DNA of 64,000 nucleotides from Liolophura sinensis (taxonomy: Eukaryota; Mollusca; Polyplacophora; Chitonida; Chitonidae): assembly GCF_032854445.1 (NCBI RefSeq), contig NC_088299.1, positions 8,100,324 to 8,164,323 on the forward strand, written 5' to 3'. Numbering within the stretch: position 1 is the stretch's first letter; each line of letters starts with the position of its first letter. Under the pieces are notes generated by a model that had not been told where the DNA came from, did not search any database, and was given only the letters and a program-made list of their open reading frames with translations. The translations under genes and the position numbers were made by a program. Of the stretch, positions 44,931 to 57,700 are shown piece by piece.

Positions 44931-45269
44931 AGCAATGCATCTTCAAGTGCTTTTCCGATACTCCTGTTTGTCCAGGTTAAGAACTTTTTGGTTTTTTGCT
45001 TAAAATTTATTTCTTTGTTATTTTATACCACACTAAAGAAGTTTTTTTTCACTTACATCGTGGTGACCAGTTTTGTGGGTGGAAGAATCAGGCTTAAACC
45101 ACCAACCTTTGCAAGATACTAAAGAACTTTCTTACGTGTGATGTATAGACATTCACGTCACATTACTGGAAGACAAAATCAGGCTGTACAAACGGCCCTT
45201 TGATCTCCGTCGACAGGTTGATCTCACCAAGGCCCCACAAACAAGAAAAGCAGAGAAATCTAGAATTCC

Positions 45270-45350
45270 ACGTCTAAGACCAGGATTGAAACGCGTTGCC
45301 TTGTTGGCTTGCACTCACAGACCTTACCACTGAGCCATATCGTGTCCTTC
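45270..45350 (-). repeat. tRNA-like repeat fragment
   Basis: On the - strand: ATATGGCTCAGTGGTAAGG (A-box-like), then GTTTCAATCCTGG (B-box-like) about 50 bases on. Spacing and arms do not support a functional tRNA. Confidence 0.4.
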
Positions 45351-45446
45351 TCCTCTAGAATTCAACTAGAATTAAATTAATTGAAAAAGTCTAACACTGT
45401 CCCATTCCAAAGAAAAGCACATTGCATGAATTAACGTCAACAGGTT

Positions 45447-48211
45447 TTTATTAATCTTCTGTTTCCAAATATGCATTTTAGTATACGGGAAAAAAAGGTG
45501 CTTATTTAAAAAAAAAAAAACACAGATACATATATAATATGTATAATATACATATATGGCTACAAAACAGTTGGTATCACACTTTGCTGGAAATAAAGCT
45601 GTATTTCTTTACAAAATATACACAGTAAAGCACTACCTGATGAAAAACATTTCTGATGACGAAACTTTTTTAAGAGCAGGTTTTGGCTAGATACCATAAT
45701 ATGAACCTTTTCTGTCTCATAGCAATACAAATTTTAGAAATGCAAATCTGCGTGTCTTAAACTTTAATTATGCAAATCATTTAAATACATGTACATATTT
45801 ATGCAAACTTTGCTGTGTTGTTCAAATGCATTCATGCTTACGATTTATTATTCACATGATCTCGGGCATGTTAGCATAAGCTGTCTCAAAAATCAAACAA
45901 ACAAAAAAAAAAAAAAAGACGGTGACTGTCTTTTGCAAAAATTCATTATAAACATTCTACATACCGTACAGCAACAAAAACTCATCGAAAAAAATTTCCA
46001 AAAATTTTTTTTTTTTAGCTTTCTCAAATGTTGCACTCAATGGCCATCACACCGTACATAATAATCATTCAAACAGGTACTGAAATTATAAATTTCAAAT
46101 AACATCGATAGTCACGTACATATTTTATAATATGCAAATTAAACAGAGCAACAAGGTAGAATAAAGCTAAAATGAGGAAATGATCATTCAGATCATGAAG
46201 ATTTTCTTTCACTTTGCATTTCCAGTTGAAGGCAAAACAGCACCAAAATAAGCTTTAAAAACACTTTTTTAAAAATTTAAATTAAAAAAAAAAATTGCCT
46301 AAGCTTTGTGTTCAGCATATTCTGTTTATCAATGCATTTCGGTCAGGCCAGCAACCGCTGAGACAAAAATTTGCATATTTTATGTTGTCATATAGATATA
46401 AATATATACCACCAGAGCAGACCACTAAACTTTGTTTATGGGCTGAGACAAAAACAAGTTAACATCTTCAAATAAACTGTCCAGTGAACAATGAATGTCT
46501 TATCTATGCATAAATTTCTTAACAGTAAGGACATAAACACACCCAAAACAATGAGGTACATATACAACTTAAAATAATAATGTCATATAACAGCATGTAC
46601 ATATTCATACGCAGTCATAAACTTTCTCCAAAAACGAAACAATATCATAAAAAAAAAAAAACTTTCGACAAAAATCATGAGGGAATATCATTTGATTGTC
46701 AGTTATATTTGCATATGTAAATTGATATACGTGTCTATTATGACACTAATTTGGATATGGTCCCTATACAAATTTTTGTGTATTATGTGGATGAAGAAGA
46801 GTTGGCTATTGGGTACAGGTATGAGTATATAAAAGAAAATACAAGCTAATAAACTATGAATGCAAACCAAAAAGTTCATATGCTATTTTACATGGTTTCA
46901 TCGCAGATTCAGCAAGAAGAGAACTAAGAATTCCACCATTAAGAAATTCACAACCTTGGTATTTAACAGCAACTAGCACCAGTGAATGGCTTCATCAAGA
47001 GTAAATTTACCTGGAAATACTTGAAATCTCACTTAACAGGTTTCATTTAGCTCTATCTTTCATAACAAACATACAAATCCACAAATGGAGCATCTTTTCA
47101 ACACAATCTCAGGCAAATGTGAAAGTTTGATATCAGACACGGATTCACTTTTGCCGCTGTCTCTATTTCAAATCATAGGCCCCATTTGCCATGTTTGCAA
47201 AGCGGTCGTAACTTGCGTTTCATAATGTTCACGAACACACACGACATAGTGAAAACATATGTCACCATGGTAACTGCCCTTGACAAAATGTTGCAATAGA
47301 TTTCTAAACTGTGTCCAATGAAATCTTCAAATGCGGGAGCAAACTGAGCGTCTTTGGATTGTTTTGTCCCCAAACCATTTAGCCCATTGTATTATTCTGT
47401 TTTAAACTGTAGATGTATGTAATTCTTAGAGGCCTCAGTATATTTAAAGAGATCTTGCCCCGAAAACAACAACAACAAATAACCTACTATTTGTAACAGT
47501 ATTGGATTCTCACAACTGATGGAAGCAAGAATGGTATTAATGAGTTCATGAATACTGCTAAAATACATGTACGTCAACTTCAACTTGTGAGCATGTTTCC
47601 TTCCAGAATACTGAATAACCCATTGAAATATATTGTGCATATACATTTTGCATTGACAAAAAAAAAAAAAAACAGTCATAAGAAACTATTAAAAATTAAC
47701 AACTCTGCAATTTAACATCTTACAATTTAAAGATGATAAAATTGTCCTCACATGCATTCAGTAAAATAAAAGTCAACAATGTAACTTGAGACATTTGTCA
47801 GAATTTATGGTCCGAATAAACCATAAATTGCATATGTGCAACTATGCGTTTCTTCAGTGCAAAAAAAAAGACAGAAGAGGCACTGTTTGAAGTTATACAA
47901 TAAATGACCTCAAATTTTGCCCCCCAAATGTGCTTCTTTTCAGAGGCTAATAAATGTCATAAAGTATTACTGAACTTTTGGTGCTGAAAGCTACGTGTTT
48001 GCAAGAAAATATCGCAAAATAGCATAATACCTTCTAAACACCTTCTCCAAACACTTAATTTTAAGGTTAATAGAATTTTTAGAATCTGGCAAAATGCACA
48101 CTTTAGTCTAGGGGAAATTTGAGGTCATTTACTGCAAAGGCACACTTTGATGTTCTGTACAAAACACACACGCTCACAAATTCATCCATGATCAATCAAG
48201 ACAATGTAAAT
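45447..48211 (-). other. HNF4: Probable long 3' UTR of HNF4
   Basis: About 2.75 kb of AT-rich sequence without any of the SINE or MITE copies that crowd the rest of the window. On the - strand an AATAAA lies at 45447-45452. The repeat-free stretch and the hexamer suggest the transcript extends to about 45430. There are many AU-rich ATTTA words and several ATGCAAAT octamers. No protein-coding signal seen. Confidence 0.45.
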
Positions 48212-48711
48212 TTACACGACTTCTTGCTTGAAATTCTGTATACATGAGGATGAGAATTTGAAATGTTCTGATGTCTGGGGTAAGGCGGGTGATGAAACCG
48301 GCGTCATTGGGTGAGCGTTTCGCATATGCAAATTAGCTGGAGCATAACTCGCCGTTGATGTGATGGTCAGAGGAGGACTGGAGGACAGATTCGACCCATC
48401 CACAACGCACGACAGGTCTGGCTGTTCCATCATGTGGGTGTGACCCATAGAGTTGACCGAGCTCGGGCTCACAGCGTGCGACATCTGGACGTGTTGAGAC
48501 GACAGTTCGCTGTGGGGATGCGTCGCCATGGGGATGGGCTCAGGTGAATGGTGCAAGAGACTTGAAGCCATCACAGGACTGGAGTGTCCATTCACCATGC
48601 TGTCAGAGAACACAGATGTGGGTGTGGTAATGAGGGGTGGTACTGTAGAGCTTGTCCCTTGATTACCTCCCGCTGACACTGAAGCGCCATCTGCTGCCAA
48701 GCTGTTAGCAC
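48212..48711 (-). CDS. HNF4: HNF4 exon 7, F domain
   Basis: The acceptor is TTCCTTAG. It encodes about 165 residues rich in Ser, Pro, His and Thr, ending FKQEVV and TAA at 48212-48214. The end matches the vertebrate KQEVI terminus. The F domain is otherwise divergent. Confidence 0.93.
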
Positions 48712-51700
48712 CTAAGGAAGGGAATGAGGCTTCTGTTAACATTGAACAGCATTTGTAACAAGAGAAAGCTGACACCTCCTTCCTCTATAAAGAAAGTTTT
48801 CATCATTTCATTTCCACACAGATTGAACCATTAATTACTCAAGTAATAATGGAGGTATCAGCTCATTATTTTGATTTATTTATTTATTTGATTGGTGTTT
48901 TACGCCATACTCAAGAATATTTCACTTATACAACGGTGGCCAGCATTATGTTGGGCGGAAACTGGGCACAGCCCGGGGGAAACCCACGACCATCCGCAGG
49001 TTGCTGGAAGACATTCTCACTTACGGCCAGAGAGGAAGCCAGCATGAGCTGGACTTGAACTCACAACAACCAAATTGGTGAGAGGCTCCTGGGTCATTAC
49101 GCTGCGCTAGTGCGCTAACCAACTGAGCCACGGATGCCCCCCCATTATTTTGTTCAAGTCCACCATTACTTGGACATTATTCACAAAACAGACACAGTTG
49201 AAACTACATGTACAATGGCAACTGGTACTAGTTTCTTTGAGCATATATATGCCTTATTTCGACATACAATGCTTTTTGTAACCATCACCAATTACTGAAA
49301 ACTTTCTTTTTAACAAAACTCCTGTGCCCAAGAAAATTCAAACTAAAAAAAGAAAGAAAAAATAAATTATTCCTTCTTTTGATTTTTAGAATTTGAACCA
49401 ATGCAATTCAAACAAAACCTCAAATATGGTGACAGAGCTAAATAGAGATCATGGTCAAAGTCAAATGAAGGACAACATGGTTTACCTCCCAGCAACATTT
49501 CTTGCAGCAAGTTGTCAATCTTGGCCATTCCAAAAAGCTTAGCAAACTGTATTTGTTCGATCATTTGCCACGTTATGCTCTGTAAGGGAGGCAGGGTAAG
49601 CAGCAGTTCTCCAAAGCGCCCCCTTGAATCATACTGTCTGTCGTTGATGTAATCCTCCAGGTTTATCTGAACCTGGTAACGGAAAGCTTTGATCCTCGCT
49701 GAATCAATCAGACCTTTGGCATCTGCAGACAAAACAGGTCAGGTTCTGAGAAGCAGATACTAATTAAGCTACCATTTCTTTGGTTAAGAAATCCCCAAAA
49801 TTGTTATTCAAAGACCACGCATGGGAAATGATGGCCAGAATTAAAGTCAGGTGCTTTTGTTTTTTTTTTTAATTTTAAACAAAAAGTCTGAAGTCAGTCA
49901 ACTGGAGGAAAATTTGCATGCCTGAATGACAAAATAATGTAGAAAAGTGTTTGGTACTCAAAATTTGCGAAGACCTCTGGCGAATTTTGTGCCCATTCAA
50001 AAATCAAGTTGTTCAATCACTTGCTACTGTAATTCTTCAACATCTTTATTCACCCATATTCTAAAGGCATTATTCTGTGTTCACTGATAAAATTATAATC
50101 TCTGTGAATCCCTGACACTAGCCAATCTGACCAATGTCATTTTGTCTCCAAAATCAATTTGAAAATGTGCATAAATTTTAGAACCAGGGTTGCTTTCATG
50201 TCACAACGCTCTGAAATCTAAGCTGAACAAGGCGAGGCATTATGAGCAAATTATAGAAGGTCCATTAATTTTAATTGTGGCCAGTCATAAATTGCATACA
50301 CGTAAAAACAAACTAATAGAAACATTGTAACAATGATGAACACCTATTTACTCAGTTTAATCTTAAAGTTCAGTTTAAGATTAAAAACCTTTGGAGTTCA
50401 CCTGTCACCAACTGGCCACCTATCAGAATATACATGTAACACGGGGTAATAATGAAAGCATACTACACAAGACGAGGCAGGATGAAACTTACCAGGATCA
50501 AAAAACACAATGGCTTTCAAACAGGCAAATTCTGAATCATCTACTTGGACATCTCTCAATGGCTTCACAAGCTCATCTAATATCCTTGCAGCTACCCTGG
50601 CGATTTCAAGGTCGTTTGTATGTCGCGGAATAACACAGTCGTTGCCTAGCAACAGCAAGTCTTTCAAGGAAATAGATCTCCTGGCCACGCCTAGCAACAG
50701 ATGTTCTCCTGCGTGTGCCCTTAGCAACGCAACCTGTTCAAACAGAAACGTATTCGTGTAATTCTACAGTCAACTGATGATTAAACTTCATTATTTCTTT
50801 GCCTGATTTTTAACGCCCAATCAGTAATTTTTCATATATACTTAAACAGCAGTTAGGTTTATGAGCTGGGCAATCCAAAGAACTCGGAGTGAACCACTGT
50901 TCTTTGGCAAGTACATGATAATCCTTATGACACGAACCCATAGTGGGGCCTCCGTGGTTCAGTTGGTTAGTGAGCTAGCGCAGCGTAATGACCCAGGAAC
51001 CTCTCACTAATGCTGTCACTGTGAGTGCAAGTCCAGCCCATGTTGGCTTCCTCCTCAGCCATAAGTGGGAAGTTCTGTCAGCAACCTGCAGATGGTTCTG
51101 CCCTGCTTCCTCTCTTCATAATGCTGGCCTCCGTCATATAAATGAAATATTCTTGAGCACGGCGTAAAACACCAATCAAATAAATAAATAAATAAATGAA
51201 GCCATAGTTGAATCAACGAGAGGTGGAAATGGTCTAGTTCCCTCTGTGATCAACTGTGTAGAAACATCTTACCATTTTTACAAAAAAAATAGAATAAATC
51301 TTAAATCAATAATCCAAAAATTTTAGTTTTTATGGTTTAGGTAATTTCCTTTTTTCCCAGGCTTTCACATGATCTAAGAATGTCTTTTAACAGGAACAAT
51401 ATGCAGTTTTCGAGTTACACCATTACAACAACAGACTGACGTTCCGGTGCAAAATGATCTTGCCACTTTACGGCACTGTAGGGCTACTTGCCTATCTTTT
51501 AACATGGCCATGATCATGTTTAGAATAAAAAACCAGCAGAACATCATTTGTGCAATACTGGGAATGCAAATTCACCAAAGGGCACACTTTTTAAGATCAT
51601 GCTAATCCTTTCAATTAGTTCTCTATATTTTATATACAACCCCATGGTAAAGCGATGACGTCATATCACAAAGGGATGTCACTCTGTTATCGTAACGTCA

Positions 51701-54700
51701 TATCACAAAGGGGCGTCACTCTGTTATCGTAACGTCATATCACAAAGGGGCGCCACTGTTATTGTAACGTCATATCACAAAGGGATGTCACTCTGTTATC
51801 GTAACGTCATATCACAAAGGGATGTCACTCTGTTATCGTAACGTCATATCACAAAGGGGCGTCACTCTGTTATCGTAACGTCATATCACAAAGGGATGTC
51901 ACTCTGTTATCGTAACGTCATATCTCAAAACATCTGTATTACTCAGGCATTTCAGATTAATTCGATGATTTTCTATTTTTATTATTATCCCCTGCTTCGA
52001 CATTGAAAAAAAGATTTGTTCTGCCCATAAAACAAAAAATGAAAATGGCGTGGCCTCAGATTGTGAGGGCTTTTGACAACACAATCATGGCACTATGAGA
52101 AATTGCGGCACTATAACACTGATAGCTAAATCAGAATCAAGTTAAGTATTATGTCACTTGAAAAGTGCTAAATATTAAGTGAAATACAGTATATTATCTA
52201 TGAATATACATGTAGCGTGATGTTGTGAAACTATTCAGCCTTCCATGAAATATGAAGTGATTGATCTACGGTAAAAAGATAGGATGTCCAAAATATGTCT
52301 GACCAACCAAACATCGGCCGACTGACCGAAAAATAGACAGGCTACATGTACAAATAACCCACCTGATCGTCCAATGGGAGCTCACAGAAGCAGGGGATGT
52401 ACTTGGCCCATTCCACCAATATCAACAGCTGTTGTTTCATGGACTCGCAGATTTCGTTTGAACCAGCCAGTTTTTTAGAGTTCAGGTCAACGGCACCACC
52501 GAGAGGTCCAATCTGGAAAGCAACCATTTTATTGAGTTATTACAGTTACAAACCTACGAAGAAGGGAAACACATCATTGACTTAGCTGCATATGTGTGCA
52601 GCCAATTAGGAAAAAAGCATTAAGACTCTGGGCTAGGTTACTTAATATTGAAATGAGCTCTCACAAACAATAATCTGATAATAATGATGCACTTTGGAAC
52701 ATATAATTACGCTGATAGCATGACAAGGGCATACAACACTGATACAAGTTTGGACATAATGTAAACTTCCTTTTGATTTAATGTTTACTTTCCCAGAATG
52801 TAGGACGTTCATTAATGCTGTGAGAAGTTGGGACGTTATACTGATACATATTGAGAAATAGGATGTGTATTAATGTTGAGTTGGGGCATTTATGTACATT
52901 ATTGTTGAGACATGTTGGGACACAATTTTGATACAACTTGGAAAATTGGACATTAATGTTCAGGCTGATACAAGTTGGGACGTAAGTTAATGTTGATATG
53001 ATTGGGACGTAGGCAGTATAAAGTTTAGGAAAACATTTTCAATAAGACATGCATGGACTATGATTCAAGAAATGCATGGACTATGATTTAAGAAATGCAT
53101 GGACTATGATTTAAGAAATGAATGAACTATGATTCAAAGAAAATGCTGTGCAGTTATTAGTCTTACATCAAAATAAAGAGGATCCACTTGTCTGGAGAGA
53201 ATCTCTGCATTCAGCAAAGTACTGACAGACAGCGACCCATTCTGAGCCAAATCTTCGTAGCTGGTTCTTCGGACACTGATCCGATCTCGCTCATTCTGCA
53301 CAGCTGTAAAACAATGTACTTGTAGACATTAATAATACATCAAAATCATGAGATTTTTAATCAGAAAGTAGGATCAATATACTATATGACCATAAATTTC
53401 GTCCATGACTAACTTGCCCATTTTTTCTGATTCTGAGAATTATATTGATTTTAAAAATATGATTTGAGGTTTGTTTGGAACATGGGATGATATTCTGCTG
53501 GAAACTTGCAAATTTTAGCACCAAAAATAAAATATTGTGACATTTACTTGCCTCTAAAAATGCACATTATTTATTAGAAGGTTATTTAGAATAACGTGTG
53601 ATTCAAGTTTTTGTCAAGCATACATGTATAATAAAGTCTTTTTATAACACCTGCCCCTACTCCCCAAATATTTATTACAAGTTGGAGTACATAGGAGCAG
53701 GTAAAATCAGCTGAATATGTAGTTTCTGAACCTTGCTGTGAAGAAAATGTTTTTCCAAGAACTCTTAAAGGCATAAAATCCCATGATGTTTTCTAGCATG
53801 TTTTCTAGCATGAACTTTCAAGGTTAAGTACAAGCCTTGAGGAGGAGGCTAATGGATACTATTATCATAGCTTACTTATGGGTTTTCCAAACATAATGCA
53901 ACATGACAATTAATATTAAAAAATCAAGTACTTTTAAGGATTTGGGGTTATCTGCCTCCCCCAATAAAAACTCCATTTTTTCAAAGACTTACAGAGTCTT
54001 GAAAACTTTTCAACAAAATTCAAGGACTCTCAAGGATCATCAGTTCAAATTCTTCAGTGTCGCACATTTCCCAGCATCTTTAACAAACAAAACAGTGGAA
54101 ACTTACACCCACCTTCCTTTTTCATTCCTGCTCGAAAACATTTTTTCAGGCGACAGTAACGGCATTGATTCCGCTTGTCCTTATCCACAATACAGTTGCG
54201 GCTGAAGCGACAAGTGTACACATGATTTTTGCGGACGCTGCGCCTGAAGAATCCCTTGCAGCCATCACAGCTTGCAGCACCATAATGCTTTCCTGTGGCT
54301 CTGTCTCCGCAGATAGCGCAGAACTGACTGAGTCCAGGTGTGCCAGGGGAGGCAACTGCAGGCACCTGCGGCACCGCCTGCATTCCCATATCGGGAGACT
54401 CTGAAAATGTACACAAAGAAAAATGTCAACGTCAAACATATACTTATTGTTACAATGAATAAAAATTTAAATTTCATGATTTTATGTCAAGTGAACCACA
54501 GGAATTTTACCAGCATTTAGTTGATTGATTTTGGGGCCTCAGTTGCCTAGTGGCTTATCAGTGTACTAACACCAGACAATCACTCAGGAGCTTCTCAATA
54601 ATGTCATTAATGTGAGGGTACTTGTAAACTCATTATCCAATCATACTTGGATAGGCCTGACAGCAACCTGCTGATGGTCGTGTGTTAAGGTCGTCGTGTA

Positions 54701-57700
54701 AGTGAAATATTCTTAAGTACAGCATCAAATTCTAATCAAATAAATAAATAAATAAAATTAAATTGATTAACAAATTTATTTATCATAAATTTCCGCTTCA
54801 AAACAACATCACAGATGACCAGATGATCACAAAAAAAGTATTCTGAAATAATTGAGTAAAATATTGAGAAAAGTAGATAACAGTGAAGGTGCAAATGGTA
54901 CATGTAATGTCGAAATAAAAATACATGCAAATATGTCGAAAGTTTATCTTGCTGCCTGCCAATCAAACAATCACACCTCAAGGAGATAAACACATTTCGG
55001 AATAAATAACAACCCGTTGTAACAATCTGTACGTGGAGACATGATCTGAATTTGTGTGGCAGCCAAGTTTTATCTGATTCGACAAGTCAAGTACTTGAGA
55101 ATTGGTAGCTGAAGTAGATGTATCAGATCAGTCCACAGGGGTGACCCGAGTACGCAACCTGCCCCACAAACTCTTCAAAGATACAAACTTATCACCAGGA
55201 ACAGAACCGCAGCTATTTACAGCCAATCTTGTCTAATCGTTAGTTTTGGTCACATTTTGACCAACAAACTGCCTCACAATCATGATGCAGATAAAAAACA
55301 AGGTTTCACTTTGTTGTTGAAGCACACACATGTATGTCTTGTGTACTTGTGCCATAATTTTAATTTGGATTTTCTACTCATCCACACTGAGCATATTTGA
55401 AAGTACAAGACAAGTGACCTTCTACAAACGTAAGAATGTAAGGACGGCCACATCAGCAATTATATTGTCACTTAGGCTTATCAACAGTGACTGCTTGAGG
55501 AAATCCATAAATACGCTGTTAAACGCCAGAATTGAACCCATGTCTCATGTTTCCTTGCAACTGAAATACAAGCATCTTAGCCATTTAGCCACGACCCTCT
55601 GCTAATCAAATTTGTAACTTAATCTAGAAAAGCCTAATGTAAGTGTTTCTGTTACATTGGCAGCTTTATCTCCTATATAACAGGTCATCCATGGTTTCAA
55701 TAGTTTTCCTGCAATTTGAGATGAACAGGATACTGGAACTTGAAATGGCTGCCCAACAAATCTGTTGCACAATATTACTTGTTCTTGGGATTCTGAACAA
55801 CAAGTGCTTAAGTACTTTGATTTGACTGCCATTGCACCGCTTTTGAGAGAAGACCTTAACTTTTATTTCTCCCAGAGGACAAGGAAATTAAAGTCAACAC
55901 ATGGTTACAAATCAACAATGCACCATACAAGTTATATACAACGGTTGATTCAAGTAATTATCAACTTTACATACATAGCATCAAAAAAATGCATAAAAAC
56001 TACTTTTTTTACTGTAATTCTTCAACCTTTTTGCATGTTGGCAAGGTGTTCATTCCAGCATATTCTGAAGTCATTATTCTGTGTTGACTGATAAAATTGT
56101 ATTTTTTGTGAATCCCTGAAACTGCCCAATCCAACCAACGTAGTTTTCTCTCCAGTATCAAATTAAAAAATAAATAAATGGACAAATTGCACTGAAAGTT
56201 GCTCCCTCATATACTAAAAGTGTGAGGATTTAGTGCACCTCACTTATTCATACAAATATATTGTCAATCACTTCCCATATTACTCTGTAATAGTGTCACA
56301 TGTCTTAACTATTAGCAGTAATACAAATTCAGCTCCTAACAAATTTTTCCACAAGAATGAAAAACAAAAATGAAGAAAATTATTTGAAGTAACACTTTCA
56401 GTGTAAAGATTCAGAATTTTAACTATTCAATGTAGGTAATATCCTAATTTTCCAGGTATTTTTTTCTTTACTTTTACTTACGTATATATTTCATATACTC
56501 ACCTATCAAAATATATTTATTTCAATTCAGACTAGAAATAATTCTACTCTAAATAAAAAGCTTACAATTTCCAGTAAAGAAACACAGTGCAGCTTTATGC
56601 CTTGCTATTTTCACCATTTTAGTCTACATTTATACTGTACATCATTGTACATAAATCATGTCCAGATGTCTTTAAAGTACACATACCCTCTGTTTCATTT
56701 ATTTATTTATTTTATTGGAGTTTTACGCTGTACTCAAGAATAATTCACTTACATGACAGCAGCCAGCATTATGGTGTGAGGAAACCAGGCACAGTCCAGG
56801 GGGAAACCCATGACCATATGCAAGTTGCTGACAGACCGTCCGCAAGTTGCTGACAGACCTTCCCACGTACGCCAGGAGAGGAAGCCAACACAAGCTGGAC
56901 TTGAACTCACATCGACCGCAATGGTGACAGGCTTCTGGTTCACTACGCTGCGCTTGTACGCTTACCAACCGAGCCACGGAGGCCCCTTAGTTTCATTTAA
57001 ACTAGATCGTTTTCCTTATAATTTACATTTACAAGGTACATGAATTCTGGGTAACCGTGACTCCCTATATATCCCCTGGAAAAAAAAAAAGCACTGTCTA
57101 TGGGTCCATGATATTGCATTGAATCAGTATGTTGATCATAACACACTGGTCTGGTCCCTACGGTCAAATATTCCACCAGCCTACTAGTGACCGGTCACTG
57201 ACACATGGGCATGAATACATACACCGGTAAGGGTTGAATTTCTTCACAACATTACACCAACATTTACAATCGCTAACCATTTTCAAAGTTTTAAAATGTA
57301 ACCTACCCAGTTGAAGTCTCATCACAATCTACAGGCACTTTTACTATTGCTTGCCATTTTAAGTCTGAACTTGTAACCTACATATATATAGGTGAAGTCT
57401 CATCACAATCTACAGATACGAATTACCATTGCTTGCCATTTTTTAAGTCTTAACATATAACCTAGCTAGGTGAAGTCTCATCATAACATACAGGCACTTT
57501 TACCATTGCTTGCCAATTTTAAAGCCTTAACATGTAACCTAGCTAGGTGAAGTCTCATCACAATATATCGGCACTTTTACCATTGTTTGCATTTTTAAAG
57601 ACTTAACATGTAACCTAGATGGGTGAAACTATGGTAACTTTGATTTAGGTGTACACACAACAGCTATACACATATTTACTCCCAAATTGCACATTTACAT

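Noticed and set aside
50945-51030. tRNA gene (SINE heads here and at 297, 25223, 33457, 48874 ends)
   Set aside because: The A box is good but the A-B spacing is too long and the arms do not fold as a tRNA; each is joined to the SINE body.
51655-51924. 37-bp direct repeats of CRISPR-like length
   Set aside because: Units are contiguous with no unique spacers, and the locus is a eukaryotic intron.
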